64,000 nucleotides of DNA from Actinomadura darangshiensis (GTDB lineage Bacteria; Actinomycetota; Actinomycetes; Streptosporangiales; Streptosporangiaceae). A model generated the notes under the pieces. The model worked only from the letters and a program-made list of their open reading frames with translations. It was not told the origin of the DNA and did no database searches. The DNA lies in NCBI RefSeq assembly GCF_004349235.1, contig NZ_SMKY01000006.1, positions 20,792-84,791 of the forward strand. Direction: 5' to 3'. Below are positions 35,574 to 42,875 of the stretch, piece by piece; the stretch's first letter is position 1, and the number at the start of each line of letters is the position of its first letter. The translations under genes were made by a program, and so were the position numbers.

Positions 35574-36355
35574 CCGCTGGACGCCTCGCCGGCCGGGTCG
35601 CGGTCGTGACCGGCGCGGGCGACGGCATCGGACGCGGCGTCGCCCGCCGCTTCGCCGCCGAGGGCGCCCGCGTCCTGGTGGCGGAGCTGAATCCGGAGTC
35701 CGGCGCGAAGGTCGCGGCCGAGATCGGCGGCGAGTTCGTCCGGACGGACGTCACCGACAAGGCGCAGGTCCACGCGATGGTGGACGCGGCCGCCGGCAGG
35801 TGGGGCGCCGTCGACATCCTGGTCAACAACGCCTGGGGCGCCGGAACGGTGAGCCGGGTGGAGGCCAAGACCGACGAGCAGCTCGCCCGCGGTTTCGCGA
35901 TGGGCTACTACGGCCCGCTGTGGGCGATGCAGGCCGCGTTCCCCCACATGAAGGCGCGCGGCTACGGGCGCGTCATCAACATGTGCTCGCTCAACGGGGT
36001 CAACGCCCACATGGGGACGCTGGAGTACAACTCGGCCAAGGAGGCGCTCCGGACGCTGACCCGCACGGCCGCCCGCGAGTGGGCCCCGACCGGCGTGGTC
36101 GTCAACGCGATCTGCCCGGGCGCCAAGAGCGCGGCGTTCCACCGGATGGCGGCCGAGCATCCGGAGATCGAGGCCGCCGCCGACCGCGCCAACCCGATGG
36201 GCCGCCTCGGCGACCCGGAGACCGACATCGCACCCGTGGCGGTGTTCCTCGCGTCCGAGGACGCCCGCTACCTGACCGGCAACACCCTGTTCGCGGACGG
36301 CGGCTCGCACATCAACGGCGTCGCCTGGACCCCGGACCTGGACGGAGAGCAATGA
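35570..36355 (+). CDS. Short-chain dehydrogenase in the kshA operon
   Basis: A 261-residue classical SDR: TGAGDGIGRGVARRF (residues 14-28), VLVNNAWGAG, catalytic YNSAK, and a C-terminal YLTGNTLFADGGSH. The start is the GTG at 35570, overlapping the preceding stop. The Trp in NNAWG is atypical of the usual NNAG. It probably oxidises a hydroxysteroid or hydroxyacyl-CoA intermediate. Confidence 0.82.
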   Translation: MTAGRLAGRVAVVTGAGDGIGRGVARRFAAEGARVLVAELNPESGAKVAAEIGGEFVRTDVTDKAQVHAMVDAAAGRWGAVDILVNNAWGAGTVSRVEAKTDEQLARGFAMGYYGPLWAMQAAFPHMKARGYGRVINMCSLNGVNAHMGTLEYNSAKEALRTLTRTAAREWAPTGVVVNAICPGAKSAAFHRMAAEHPEIEAAADRANPMGRLGDPETDIAPVAVFLASEDARYLTGNTLFADGGSHINGVAWTPDLDGEQ

Positions 36356-37140
36356 TCGACAGCTACGGCCCGTGGGCCGTCATCGCGGGGGGCTCGGAGG
36401 GCGTCGGCTCGGCCTTCGCGCACCGCCTCGCCGACGCGGGCCTGAACCTCGTGCTGATCGCCCGCAAGCCGGGGCCGCTGGCCGAGACGGCGGCGGCCGT
36501 CCGGGCGAAGGGCGTCGAGGTGCGCACCCTCGAACTCGACCTGGTCGCGCCGGACCCGCTGAAGGCGATCCGCGAGATCACCGATGGCCTGGACGTCGGG
36601 CTGCTGGTCTTCAACGCGGGCGCGAACAGCTACGGCCACGAGTTCGTGTCCGGCGACCTGGACCGCTTCCAGGGCGTCATCGACCTCAACATCACCGCGC
36701 AGCTCGCCCTGACGCGGCACTTCGGCGCGCTGATGAAGGAGCGGGGACGCGGCGGCATCCTGCTGGTCGGCTCCCTCGCCGGCTACATGGGCCAGCCGCA
36801 GATCAGCATCTACTCGGCGGTGAAGGCGTTCGGCCGCGTCTTCGCCGAGGGACTCTGGCTGGAGATGCGCGAGCACGGGGTGGACGTCCTGGAGCTCGTC
36901 CTCGGCGTGACCCGCACCCCGGCGATGGAACGCGCCGGCCTCAACATGGACATGCCGGGCCTGAACGTCGCCGACCCCGGCGACGTCGCCCGCGAGGGCC
37001 TCGACCACCTCAAGGACGGACCGGTCTGGGTCGCCGGCGGCAACTACGAGGCGGCCCGGAAACGCGCGGGCTTCCCCCGCGACCGGAAGGTCCTGGGCGC
37101 CCACGAGGCAATGCGCCGCATGCTCCCGGACCCGTCCTAG
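36352..37140 (+). CDS. Short-chain dehydrogenase, last gene of the kshA operon
   Basis: A 262-residue SDR with AGGSEGVGSAFAHRL (residues 12-26) at the cofactor site and catalytic YSAVK. NAGANSYGHEF replaces the usual NNAG block. The C-terminal end (AARKRAGFPRDRKVL) lacks the usual GG-xx-G motif, as in the DltE/YqjQ-like SDR subgroup. ATGA overlap with the upstream SDR. Its stop codon overlaps the convergent MarR gene. Confidence 0.8.
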   Translation: MIDSYGPWAVIAGGSEGVGSAFAHRLADAGLNLVLIARKPGPLAETAAAVRAKGVEVRTLELDLVAPDPLKAIREITDGLDVGLLVFNAGANSYGHEFVSGDLDRFQGVIDLNITAQLALTRHFGALMKERGRGGILLVGSLAGYMGQPQISIYSAVKAFGRVFAEGLWLEMREHGVDVLELVLGVTRTPAMERAGLNMDMPGLNVADPGDVAREGLDHLKDGPVWVAGGNYEAARKRAGFPRDRKVLGAHEAMRRMLPDPS

Positions 37141-37574
37141 CCGCTGCTGACGTGCGTCTCGTACAGGCGGGTGAGTAGACGGTTCAGTTCCTCGCGCTCG
37201 GCATGGCTCAGCGGGTTCAGGAAAACGTCCTGCTCCTGGGCCGCGGCGGCGGCGATGTCCTGGACGACGGCCGTCCCGGCCTCGGTGAGCGCGACGAGGC
37301 GGCGCCGCCGGTCGGTGTCGTCCGCCCGCCGCTCGATCAGCCCGCGCCGGGCCAGTGCGTCGATCACGGTGACGATGTTCCGCGCGTCCACGGCGACGAG
37401 CTCGGCGATCCTCCCCTGCCCGATGGACCCGCGTTCCTTCAGCGTGAAGAGCACCGTGTACTGGCCTTGGGTCAGATCGTGCGCCGCGAGGAAGGCCGTC
37501 CATGACCGGGCCGTGAGCGACCCCATCCGGGCGAGGAGGAACCCGGTTCCACGTTCGTAGCGAGGGCCGTCCAT
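37137..37574 (-). CDS. MarR-family regulator
   Basis: A 145-residue MarR protein: LTQGQYTVLFTLKERGSIGQ, RIAELVAVDARNIVTVIDAL, then the wing RRADDTDRRRRLVALTEAG. The start is taken at 37574 (MDGPRYERG); an ATG at 37598 would add eight residues but lies inside the operator. It is divergent from an alpha/beta hydrolase with two palindromic sites between them, so it probably represses both genes and responds to a hydrolase substrate or product. Confidence 0.87.
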   Translation of the reverse strand: MDGPRYERGTGFLLARMGSLTARSWTAFLAAHDLTQGQYTVLFTLKERGSIGQGRIAELVAVDARNIVTVIDALARRGLIERRADDTDRRRRLVALTEAGTAVVQDIAAAAAQEQDVFLNPLSHAEREELNRLLTRLYETHVSSG

Positions 37575-37580
37575 GCCACC

Positions 37581-37630
37581 ATAATAGACATGTTCCATGT
37601 GCTTTGATAGACATGGAGCATGTCTATTAT
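37581..37630. promoter_or_regulatory. MarR operator: two palindromes in the 45-base divergent spacer
   Basis: ATAGACATG-GAG-CATGTCTAT (37607-37627) is a perfect 9-bp dyad with a 3-base spacer. A second, less perfect site starts at 37584 (ATAGACATG-TTC-CATGTGCTT), 23 bp away. An outer perfect 12-bp pair, ATAATAGACATG and CATGTCTATTAT, joins 37581-37592 to 37619-37630. The right palindrome covers the ATG of the hydrolase gene (37620). Confidence 0.8.
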
Positions 37631-38477
37631 CGCGGTGGACGAACGCTCGCTGCACGTCGAGGAATCGGGAGACCCGTCCGGGCGCCCCTACCTGTTCCTC
37701 CACGGCTGGCCGGAGTCGTGGCGGACATGGAAGCCCGTCATGGACGCGGCACCGCCCGAGGCGCGCGTCATCGCTCTCGACCTGCCCGGCGTGGGTGAGT
37801 CGACCGGCGGCACGGACGGATCGAAGGCCGCCCTGGCGTCGGTCGTGCACGCTCTGGTCGAGCACCTGTCCCTCACCGACCTCACGCTGATCGGGCACGA
37901 CGCCGGCGGGATGGTCGCCTACGCGTACCTGCGCCGCTACGACGCGGGCCGCGTCGTCATCATGAACACAGTGATCCCGGGGGTCGACCCGTGGAAGGAC
38001 GTCCTGCGGAACCCCTACATCTGGCATTTCGGGCTGCATGCCGTCCCGGGCCTGCCGGAGAAGCTCGTCCGCGGCCGCCAGGCAGAGTACTTCGACTACT
38101 TCTACAACGTGCTCTCCGCGGACCCGTCCAGGATCACCCCCGAGTCGCGCGCCGCCCACGCGGCCGCCTACGAGAGCGACAAGGCCCTGACCGCGGGCTT
38201 CGACCTCTACCGCGCCTTCTCACAAGACGCGAAGGACAACGCGGCGCTCACCGAGCCGACCACCACACCCGTCCTCTACCTGCGAGGAGACGGTGAAGGC
38301 GGCGACATCACCACCTACGCGGACGGCTTCCGCAGGGCGGGCATCGAGAACCTGACGACCGAGGTGCTCAAGGACGCCGGCCACTTCTCCCAGGAAGAGC
38401 AGCCCGCCCAGGTCTGGTCCCGAATCCAGGCGTTCGCCGAGCGGACGGGTGAAAGATTCGGGGACGCCCCGACATGA
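37620..38477 (+). CDS. Alpha/beta hydrolase (epoxide hydrolase/dehalogenase type)
   Basis: A 285-residue hydrolase. It has FLHGWPESWRTWKPVM near residue 25, nucleophile elbow GHDAGG (Asp, about residue 94), an acidic residue in the RGDGEG segment and the catalytic His in AGHFSQEEQP. The Asp nucleophile points to epoxide hydrolase or haloalkane dehalogenase chemistry. The start at 37620 lies within the MarR operator and has only GGAG one base away, so the transcript may be leaderless or the start slightly different. Controlled by the divergent MarR (inference). Confidence 0.82.
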   Translation: MSIIAVDERSLHVEESGDPSGRPYLFLHGWPESWRTWKPVMDAAPPEARVIALDLPGVGESTGGTDGSKAALASVVHALVEHLSLTDLTLIGHDAGGMVAYAYLRRYDAGRVVIMNTVIPGVDPWKDVLRNPYIWHFGLHAVPGLPEKLVRGRQAEYFDYFYNVLSADPSRITPESRAAHAAAYESDKALTAGFDLYRAFSQDAKDNAALTEPTTTPVLYLRGDGEGGDITTYADGFRRAGIENLTTEVLKDAGHFSQEEQPAQVWSRIQAFAERTGERFGDAPT

Positions 38478-38522
38478 GCAGGTGACCACCGACCACAGGA
38501 GGCCACATGCCGAGGATCCCCG

Positions 38523-38862
38523 ATGACGGATGAGGACGACTTCGCGGCCGTCTACGCCGCCACCTACAAGGCGCTGCTCGCGTACGCGCTGCGCCGCTGC
38601 GAAACCCCCGAGGACGCCGCCGACGTCGTCGCCGAGACGTTCGCGACCGCCTGGCGGCGCGCCGCCGACATGCCCGCGGGCGACGAGGCCCGGCTGTGGC
38701 TGTACGGGGTGGCGCGCCGCGTTCTCGCCAACCACCGGCGGGGCGTCCAGCGCCACTCGCTCAAGACGGCCGCGCTGCGCGCCGAACTGCGACCGGCCGC
38801 GCCCGCGCCGGACGCCTCTCCGGTGACCGGCGTCTTCCGCGCCCTCCCGGACCGCGATCGGC
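38523..38862 (+). pseudogene. ECF-type sigma factor, 5' part only
   Basis: Residues 1-113 are a sigma-70 region 2: FAAVYAATYKALLAYALRRC, EDAADVVAETFATAWRRA and WLYGVARRVLANHRRG. The sequence then reaches FRALPDRDR, where region 4 should continue with EV-L-L-x-WEGL. Instead the DNA joins the transmembrane segment of another gene in a different frame. Region 4, needed for -35 recognition, is missing. The out-of-frame tail runs to 39185. An 8-codon frame with a strong ribosome site (AGGAGG, ATG 38507) overlaps the start. Most likely a deletion product. Confidence 0.65.
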
Positions 38863-39597
38863 GGCGCGGTGGCGGCCTGCGCCGCCGCGACGGCCGTCGT
38901 CGTCCTGTCCGGGCAGGACTCCGGGCCCCTGCGCAGCTACGCCAACGCCGCCGTGCGGATCGACGCGGAGGGCGACGGGTACGAGGTGGAGGTCAAGGAC
39001 GCCTACGCCGGCCAGGAGGAGTTCCGGGAGGCGTTCGCCAAGGTGGGGCTCAACGTCAGGCTGAGCATCGTGCCGGTGTCGCCGTCCGGCGAACGCAAGA
39101 TCATCAGCGTCGGCTCGCTGCCCGGCACCGGCGGCGGCCCGGTTCCGGCGGGGGGCGTGAGCGGCAGGTTCACCACCGTCCTTGACTGCCCGCCCGGCCA
39201 GGACGCCTGCCCGCTCAGGGTCCGGCTCGGCGGCGCGATGTTCCGGCGCGAGGGCGGCGAGATCGTCATCGGCCGCGCGGCCCGGCCGGGCGAGGTCTAC
39301 GCCGATGCCCGGCCGGCGCGGGGCGATCGTCCGGCGAGCCTCCGCCTCACCGGCCGTACCGTCGGCGAAGCACTGGCGGACCTGCGCCGCCGCGGTCTCA
39401 CGGGGGCGTTCTCGATCGGCGATTTCAAGCCGGACGGCTCGGGCTTCATGTGGGACCCGCCCGCGGACTGGCGTCCCTCCGGCGGGCGCCGGGTCGTCGG
39501 CGCCTGGGTGCGCAGCTCGGATTCGGTCGGGCTTCTGGTCACTCCGGTCGCCGCTGACCCGGAACCTACGCCGGAGGGCGGTGAAGGCCGGTCATGA
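38863..39597 (+). pseudogene. Membrane-anchored protein lacking its N-terminus (former sigma-factor partner)
   Basis: The readable frame begins in a membrane segment (AIGGAVAACAAATAVVVLSG) and continues as an extracytoplasmic domain: LRSYANAAVRIDAEGDGYEV, then VGLNVRLSIVPVSPSGERKI, ending at 39597. The layout matches membrane proteins encoded next to actinomycete ECF sigma factors; the cytoplasmic part that would contact sigma is missing. A GTG at 38869 could start a 242-residue remnant. The junction with the sigma gene lies about 38855-38862 (GCGATCGG). It overlaps the convergent TetR gene by 32 bases. Confidence 0.6.
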
Positions 39598-40168
39598 TGG
39601 CCTTCAGGACGGTGGTGGCCTCGTCGCGGGCGCGGGGCGGGTCGGGTGCGGCGCCGGCGGTCAAAGCGGCCTCGCACAGGGCGCTGAACAGCAGGAGAGT
39701 GAGCATGTCGATCGAGTCGACGGCGAGTTCGCCGGTTGCGGCCAGGTTCTCCAGCAGTGCGCGGACGGCCGGGAGGCCCATTTCCGCGTCGAGTTCGCGG
39801 CACCGTTCGACGCCCAGGGCCGTGGGCGCCTGCTGCAGAAGGGTGCGGTGGGCGGGGTCGGCGACCGTCCCGTCCATATAGGCGTCCAGGGCCGCGATGA
39901 GCTGGTCCCAGGGGGCGTCGTGCCGGGCGGCCGCGGTGGCGACCGTCTCCACCAGCCGGGACTGGCCGTCGGTGAACACGGCCTCGAAGAGCCGGGCCTT
40001 GTCGGCGAAGTGGTAGTAGACCGACCCCTTGCTGACGCGTGCCGCCTCGGCGACGTCGTCGATGGTGGTCGCCGCGAAGCCGCGCTCGGCGAACAGCCGG
40101 GCGGCGGCCTGGAGGACCGCGCCCCGGGTGAGTTCCTTGTATTCGGCACGGCGGCTCTTGACGGGCAT
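39566..40168 (-). CDS. TetR-family regulator
   Basis: A 200-residue TetR protein. The HTH reads AARLFAERGFAATTIDDVAEAARVSKGSVYYHFADKA (residues about 22-58, quoted only as landmarks AARLFAERG and VSKGSVYYHF). It is divergent from an alpha/beta hydrolase with only 25 bases between the start codons, a space occupied by overlapping palindromes. It probably represses itself and the hydrolase-SnoaL pair. Ligand unknown. Confidence 0.88.
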   Translation of the reverse strand: MPVKSRRAEYKELTRGAVLQAAARLFAERGFAATTIDDVAEAARVSKGSVYYHFADKARLFEAVFTDGQSRLVETVATAAARHDAPWDQLIAALDAYMDGTVADPAHRTLLQQAPTALGVERCRELDAEMGLPAVRALLENLAATGELAVDSIDMLTLLLFSALCEAALTAGAAPDPPRARDEATTVLKAIMTGLHRPPA

Positions 40169-40180
40169 GCCGACCAGGCT

Positions 40181-40201
40181 ACAGTCTTTGACTGTGAGTC
40201 A
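40181..40201. promoter_or_regulatory. Overlapping TetR-type palindromes
   Basis: ACAGTC-TTT-GACTGT (40181-40195) and TGACT-GTG-AGTCA (40189-40201) are both perfect dyads that share the GACTGT arm. They fill the 25-base gap between the TetR and hydrolase starts and cover the hydrolase GTG (40194). Confidence 0.7.
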
Positions 40202-41057
40202 GTTTTCGACCATCGGTCATGAAGAGATCGGAACGAGCCGCGGCACGGTCCGCTACTGGCGGCACGGTGGCGGGCCGGGGCCCGTCGTCGTGTTCCTCCA
40301 AGGCTTCCTTGCCGGGCCGGACGTGTGGTCGCCGGTGATCGACGAGCTCGGCGGGGCGCACCGGTGCGTCACGGTCGACTGGCCGTTCGGTGCGCACCGC
40401 AATGCCATGCGGGCGGACGCCGACCTGTCGCCGCCGGGCATCGCCGACCTGGTCATCGAGGTTCTGGACGCCCTGGACGAGCCCCAGGCCGTGCTCGTCG
40501 GCAACGACAGCGGCGGAGTCGTCGCGCAGCTGGTCGCCGCCGCCCGTCCCGAGCGCGTCGCCGCGCTGGCACTGGTGGCCTGCGACGCGTTCGAGGTGTT
40601 TCCGCCGGGCGCCTACCGGCTGCTGTTCCGGCTCGCCGCCGTCCCGGGGTTCGTGCGGCTGATGGCGGCGGCCATGAACGTCCCCGCCTTGGCCGGCTCG
40701 CGGCTGGGGTTCGGTGCGGTCATCGAGCACGATCCCGGGTCGGTGCGGCACTGGGCGGCGCCGCTCGCCGCCGACGCGGGGGTCCGCCGCGACATCGCCA
40801 AGCTGATGACCGGGTCGTCCAAGGACCAGACGCTCGCCGCGGCGCGGACCTTCGCGGGCTTCGGGCGTCCCGTCCTCGTGGTGTGGGCGGACCGGGATCG
40901 GTTGTTCCCGCGCGCGCTCGGGCGGCGGCTGGCGGACGCGTTTCCGGACGGCCGCCTCGAAGTGGTCGAGGGTTCGGGCACGTTCGTCCCACATGACCGA
41001 CCAGGCCGTCTTGCCGAACTGCTCTCGGACTTCCTCGGCCGGCGGGTGGCCGGATGA
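40194..41057 (+). CDS. Alpha/beta hydrolase
   Basis: A 287-residue hydrolase: RYWRHGGGPGPVVVFLQGF, nucleophile region VGNDSGG (Asp, near residue 103), and VVWADRDRLFP. The oxyanion motif HG is replaced by QGF. The expected catalytic His is visible in FVPHDRPGRL. The GTG at 40194 has no ribosome-binding site and lies within the operator, suggesting a leaderless message. ATGA overlap with the SnoaL-like gene. Confidence 0.78.
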   Translation: MSQFSTIGHEEIGTSRGTVRYWRHGGGPGPVVVFLQGFLAGPDVWSPVIDELGGAHRCVTVDWPFGAHRNAMRADADLSPPGIADLVIEVLDALDEPQAVLVGNDSGGVVAQLVAAARPERVAALALVACDAFEVFPPGAYRLLFRLAAVPGFVRLMAAAMNVPALAGSRLGFGAVIEHDPGSVRHWAAPLAADAGVRRDIAKLMTGSSKDQTLAAARTFAGFGRPVLVVWADRDRLFPRALGRRLADAFPDGRLEVVEGSGTFVPHDRPGRLAELLSDFLGRRVAG

Positions 41058-41476
41058 CCCCGGACGAATTCCCCGCGGTGTTCGCCGAAGGCTGGGCACT
41101 GCCCAAGCCCGACGCCTTCCTCGACCGCTTCCTGCCGCTGATCCACGGCGAGGCGGTCTTCAGCCAGCCGATGTTCCCCGACGCCCACGGCATAGCGGAG
41201 ATCGAGGAGATGTTCCGGCGGCTGTTCACCCTGTTCCCCGATATGGCCCTCGCCGTCAGGCACAGCGCGGTGCAGGGGAACATCGTGTTCATCGAGTCCG
41301 ACTGCACCGCCGTCCTCGGCCGCAAGCCGGTCCGGTTCCGGGTGTGCGACCGGTTCGTCCTCGCCTCCGGGACGATCCGGGCCCGCCGCTCCTTCTCCGA
41401 CCCGCTGCCCGTCCTGCTGGCGGGGCTGCGACGTCCGTCCAGCTGGCCGCGCCTGGTCCGCAGCCGGGTGGGTTGA
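41054..41476 (+). CDS. SnoaL-like/NTF2-fold protein
   Basis: A 140-residue NTF2-like protein: FAEGWALPKPDAFLDRFLPLI, a GIAEIEEMFRRLFTLFPDM helix and a strand reading NIVFIESDCTAVL. Such proteins are small isomerases, hydrolases or binding proteins. Its start overlaps the hydrolase stop by four bases, so they act together. Substrate unknown. Confidence 0.75.
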   Translation: MTPDEFPAVFAEGWALPKPDAFLDRFLPLIHGEAVFSQPMFPDAHGIAEIEEMFRRLFTLFPDMALAVRHSAVQGNIVFIESDCTAVLGRKPVRFRVCDRFVLASGTIRARRSFSDPLPVLLAGLRRPSSWPRLVRSRVG

Positions 41477-41503
41477 CCTCAAGGTTGATTGAGGTCCTAG
41501 CGT
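41473..41503 (+). promoter_or_regulatory. SoxR-box promoter
   Basis: A -35 element TTGACC (41473-41478) and a -10 element TAGCGT (41498-41503) are 19 bp apart, the long spacer typical of MerR-family activated promoters. The spacer holds CCTCAAGGTTGATTGAGG (41477-41494), close to the SoxR box CCTCAAGTTAACTTGAGG. Flanks extend the dyad to 8 bp per arm (GACCTCAA/TTGAGGTC). It drives the quinone-oxidoreductase-like gene at 41535. No soxR gene is in the window. Confidence 0.78.
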
Positions 41504-41534
41504 CCTTCTTGATCGACGATGAAGGGGGACGACC

Positions 41535-42449
41535 ATGAGAGTCGCGGGATTCGAGGAGCCGGGCGGCCCGGACGTATTGCAGATCCTGGACGTGCCGGCG
41601 CCGGAGGCGGGTCCGGGGCAGGTGCGGGTGCGGGTGCGGACGGCGGGCGTGCAGCCCTTCGACCTGGCCGTCCGGGAAGGATGGTCGCCGCCCGGGACTC
41701 CGGAGGGCTTCCCGCGCGTGCCCGGCAACGAGTTCGCCGGGGTGGTGGACCAGGTCGGTGACGGAGCCGCCGGCGTGCAGGCCGGGGACGAGGTGCTCGG
41801 CAACTGCCGCCTCAACGCCTACGCCGAGTACGTCGTCGTCCCGGCCGAGGCGCTGGCGGCCAAGCCCGCGAGCATGCCGTGGGACGTGGCGGGCGGCTTC
41901 CCCGCCGCCGTGATGACCCCGCACATCGCGCTGGAGGAGATGGGCGTGGGACCGGGCGGCACGCTGCTCGTCCATGCGGCGGCGGGCGCGGTCGGCACGG
42001 TCGCCGTGCAGCTCGCCCGCATCGCCGGGGCCACGGTCATCGGCACCGCGAGCGAACGCAACCACGACTACCTGCGGTCGATCGGCGCGATCCCGGTCGC
42101 GTACGGGGACGGCCTGGAAGAGCGCGTGCGCGCCCTCGCGCCGGACGGTGCCGACGCCGCGCTCGACGGCGCCGGCGGCCATGCCCTGGACGTCTCCCTC
42201 AACCTGGTCAAGGACCGGGACCGCATCATCACCCTGGTCGACCACGGCCGCGCCGCCGGACTCGGCGTCCGGACGACGCCCGACAAGCGGTCGGCGTCCC
42301 GCGTCGCCGAGGCCGCCCGCTTCTACGATGAGGGACGGCTGCGCGTCCACGTGCGCGGGGTGTTCCCCCTGGGCCGCGCCGCCGACGCCCATCGCGAGGT
42401 CGCGACCGGCCATGGCCGCGGCAAGGTCGTCCTGGAGGTCGGAGAATGA
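41535..42449 (+). CDS. NADPH:quinone oxidoreductase-like MDR protein
   Basis: A 304-residue zinc-independent medium-chain dehydrogenase/reductase. It has FEEPGGPDVLQILDVPAPE at the N-terminus, PRVPGNEFAGVV, and a Rossmann motif HAAAGAVGTVAVQLARIAG (residues about 147-165). No zinc-binding cysteines are present, as in quinone reductases. Behind a SoxR-type promoter, it fits the SoxR regulons of actinomycetes that answer redox-cycling compounds. ATGA overlap with the VOC gene. Confidence 0.85.
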   Translation: MRVAGFEEPGGPDVLQILDVPAPEAGPGQVRVRVRTAGVQPFDLAVREGWSPPGTPEGFPRVPGNEFAGVVDQVGDGAAGVQAGDEVLGNCRLNAYAEYVVVPAEALAAKPASMPWDVAGGFPAAVMTPHIALEEMGVGPGGTLLVHAAAGAVGTVAVQLARIAGATVIGTASERNHDYLRSIGAIPVAYGDGLEERVRALAPDGADAALDGAGGHALDVSLNLVKDRDRIITLVDHGRAAGLGVRTTPDKRSASRVAEAARFYDEGRLRVHVRGVFPLGRAADAHREVATGHGRGKVVLEVGE

Positions 42450-42871
42450 CGTGGCCCGGCCACCTGGACGTCGGGGCGGTGCGGTTCGCCCGTCCGACCG
42501 CACGGTTCACCGAGGTCCTGTCCTTCTACCGGGACGTGCTCGGTCTCCCGGTGCTCGCCGAATGGCGGGCGCACGCCGGTTACGACGGCGTGGTCCTCGG
42601 GCTGCCGGGGAGCCCGGTGCACTTGGAGATCACGCAGAGCGGGACGCCGCCGGTGATCCCCGAGCCGCATCCCGAGAACCAGCTCGTCCTGTATCTGCGG
42701 GGTTCCGGGGCGGTGGACGCCGCGGTGGCGCGGCTCGCCGAGCACGGGCACCGGCCCGTCCCGGCCGAGAATCCCTACTGGCCCGATCATGGCGCCGTCG
42801 TGTTCCGGGACCCGGACGGCTGGCACGTGGTCCTCGCCCCGTGGGTGTTCGGCGCGGAACCGCCTCCCTAG
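42446..42871 (+). CDS. VOC-family (glyoxalase/dioxygenase-fold) protein
   Basis: A 141-residue protein with two beta-alpha-beta-beta-beta units: HLDVGAVRFARPT, SFYRDVLGLPVL, and ENPYWPDHGAVVFRDPDGWHVVLAPW. Typical of small VOC proteins that act on or bind toxic small molecules. Its ATG overlaps the upstream reductase stop, so it is part of the predicted SoxR-controlled unit. Confidence 0.82.
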   Translation: MTWPGHLDVGAVRFARPTARFTEVLSFYRDVLGLPVLAEWRAHAGYDGVVLGLPGSPVHLEITQSGTPPVIPEPHPENQLVLYLRGSGAVDAAVARLAEHGHRPVPAENPYWPDHGAVVFRDPDGWHVVLAPWVFGAEPPP

Positions 42872-42875
42872 GCGC

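Noticed and set aside
38863..39185. C-terminal half of the sigma factor in the open frame to 39185
   Set aside because: The sequence is Arg/Gly-rich with no region 4 similarity and is out of frame with the recognisable membrane protein.
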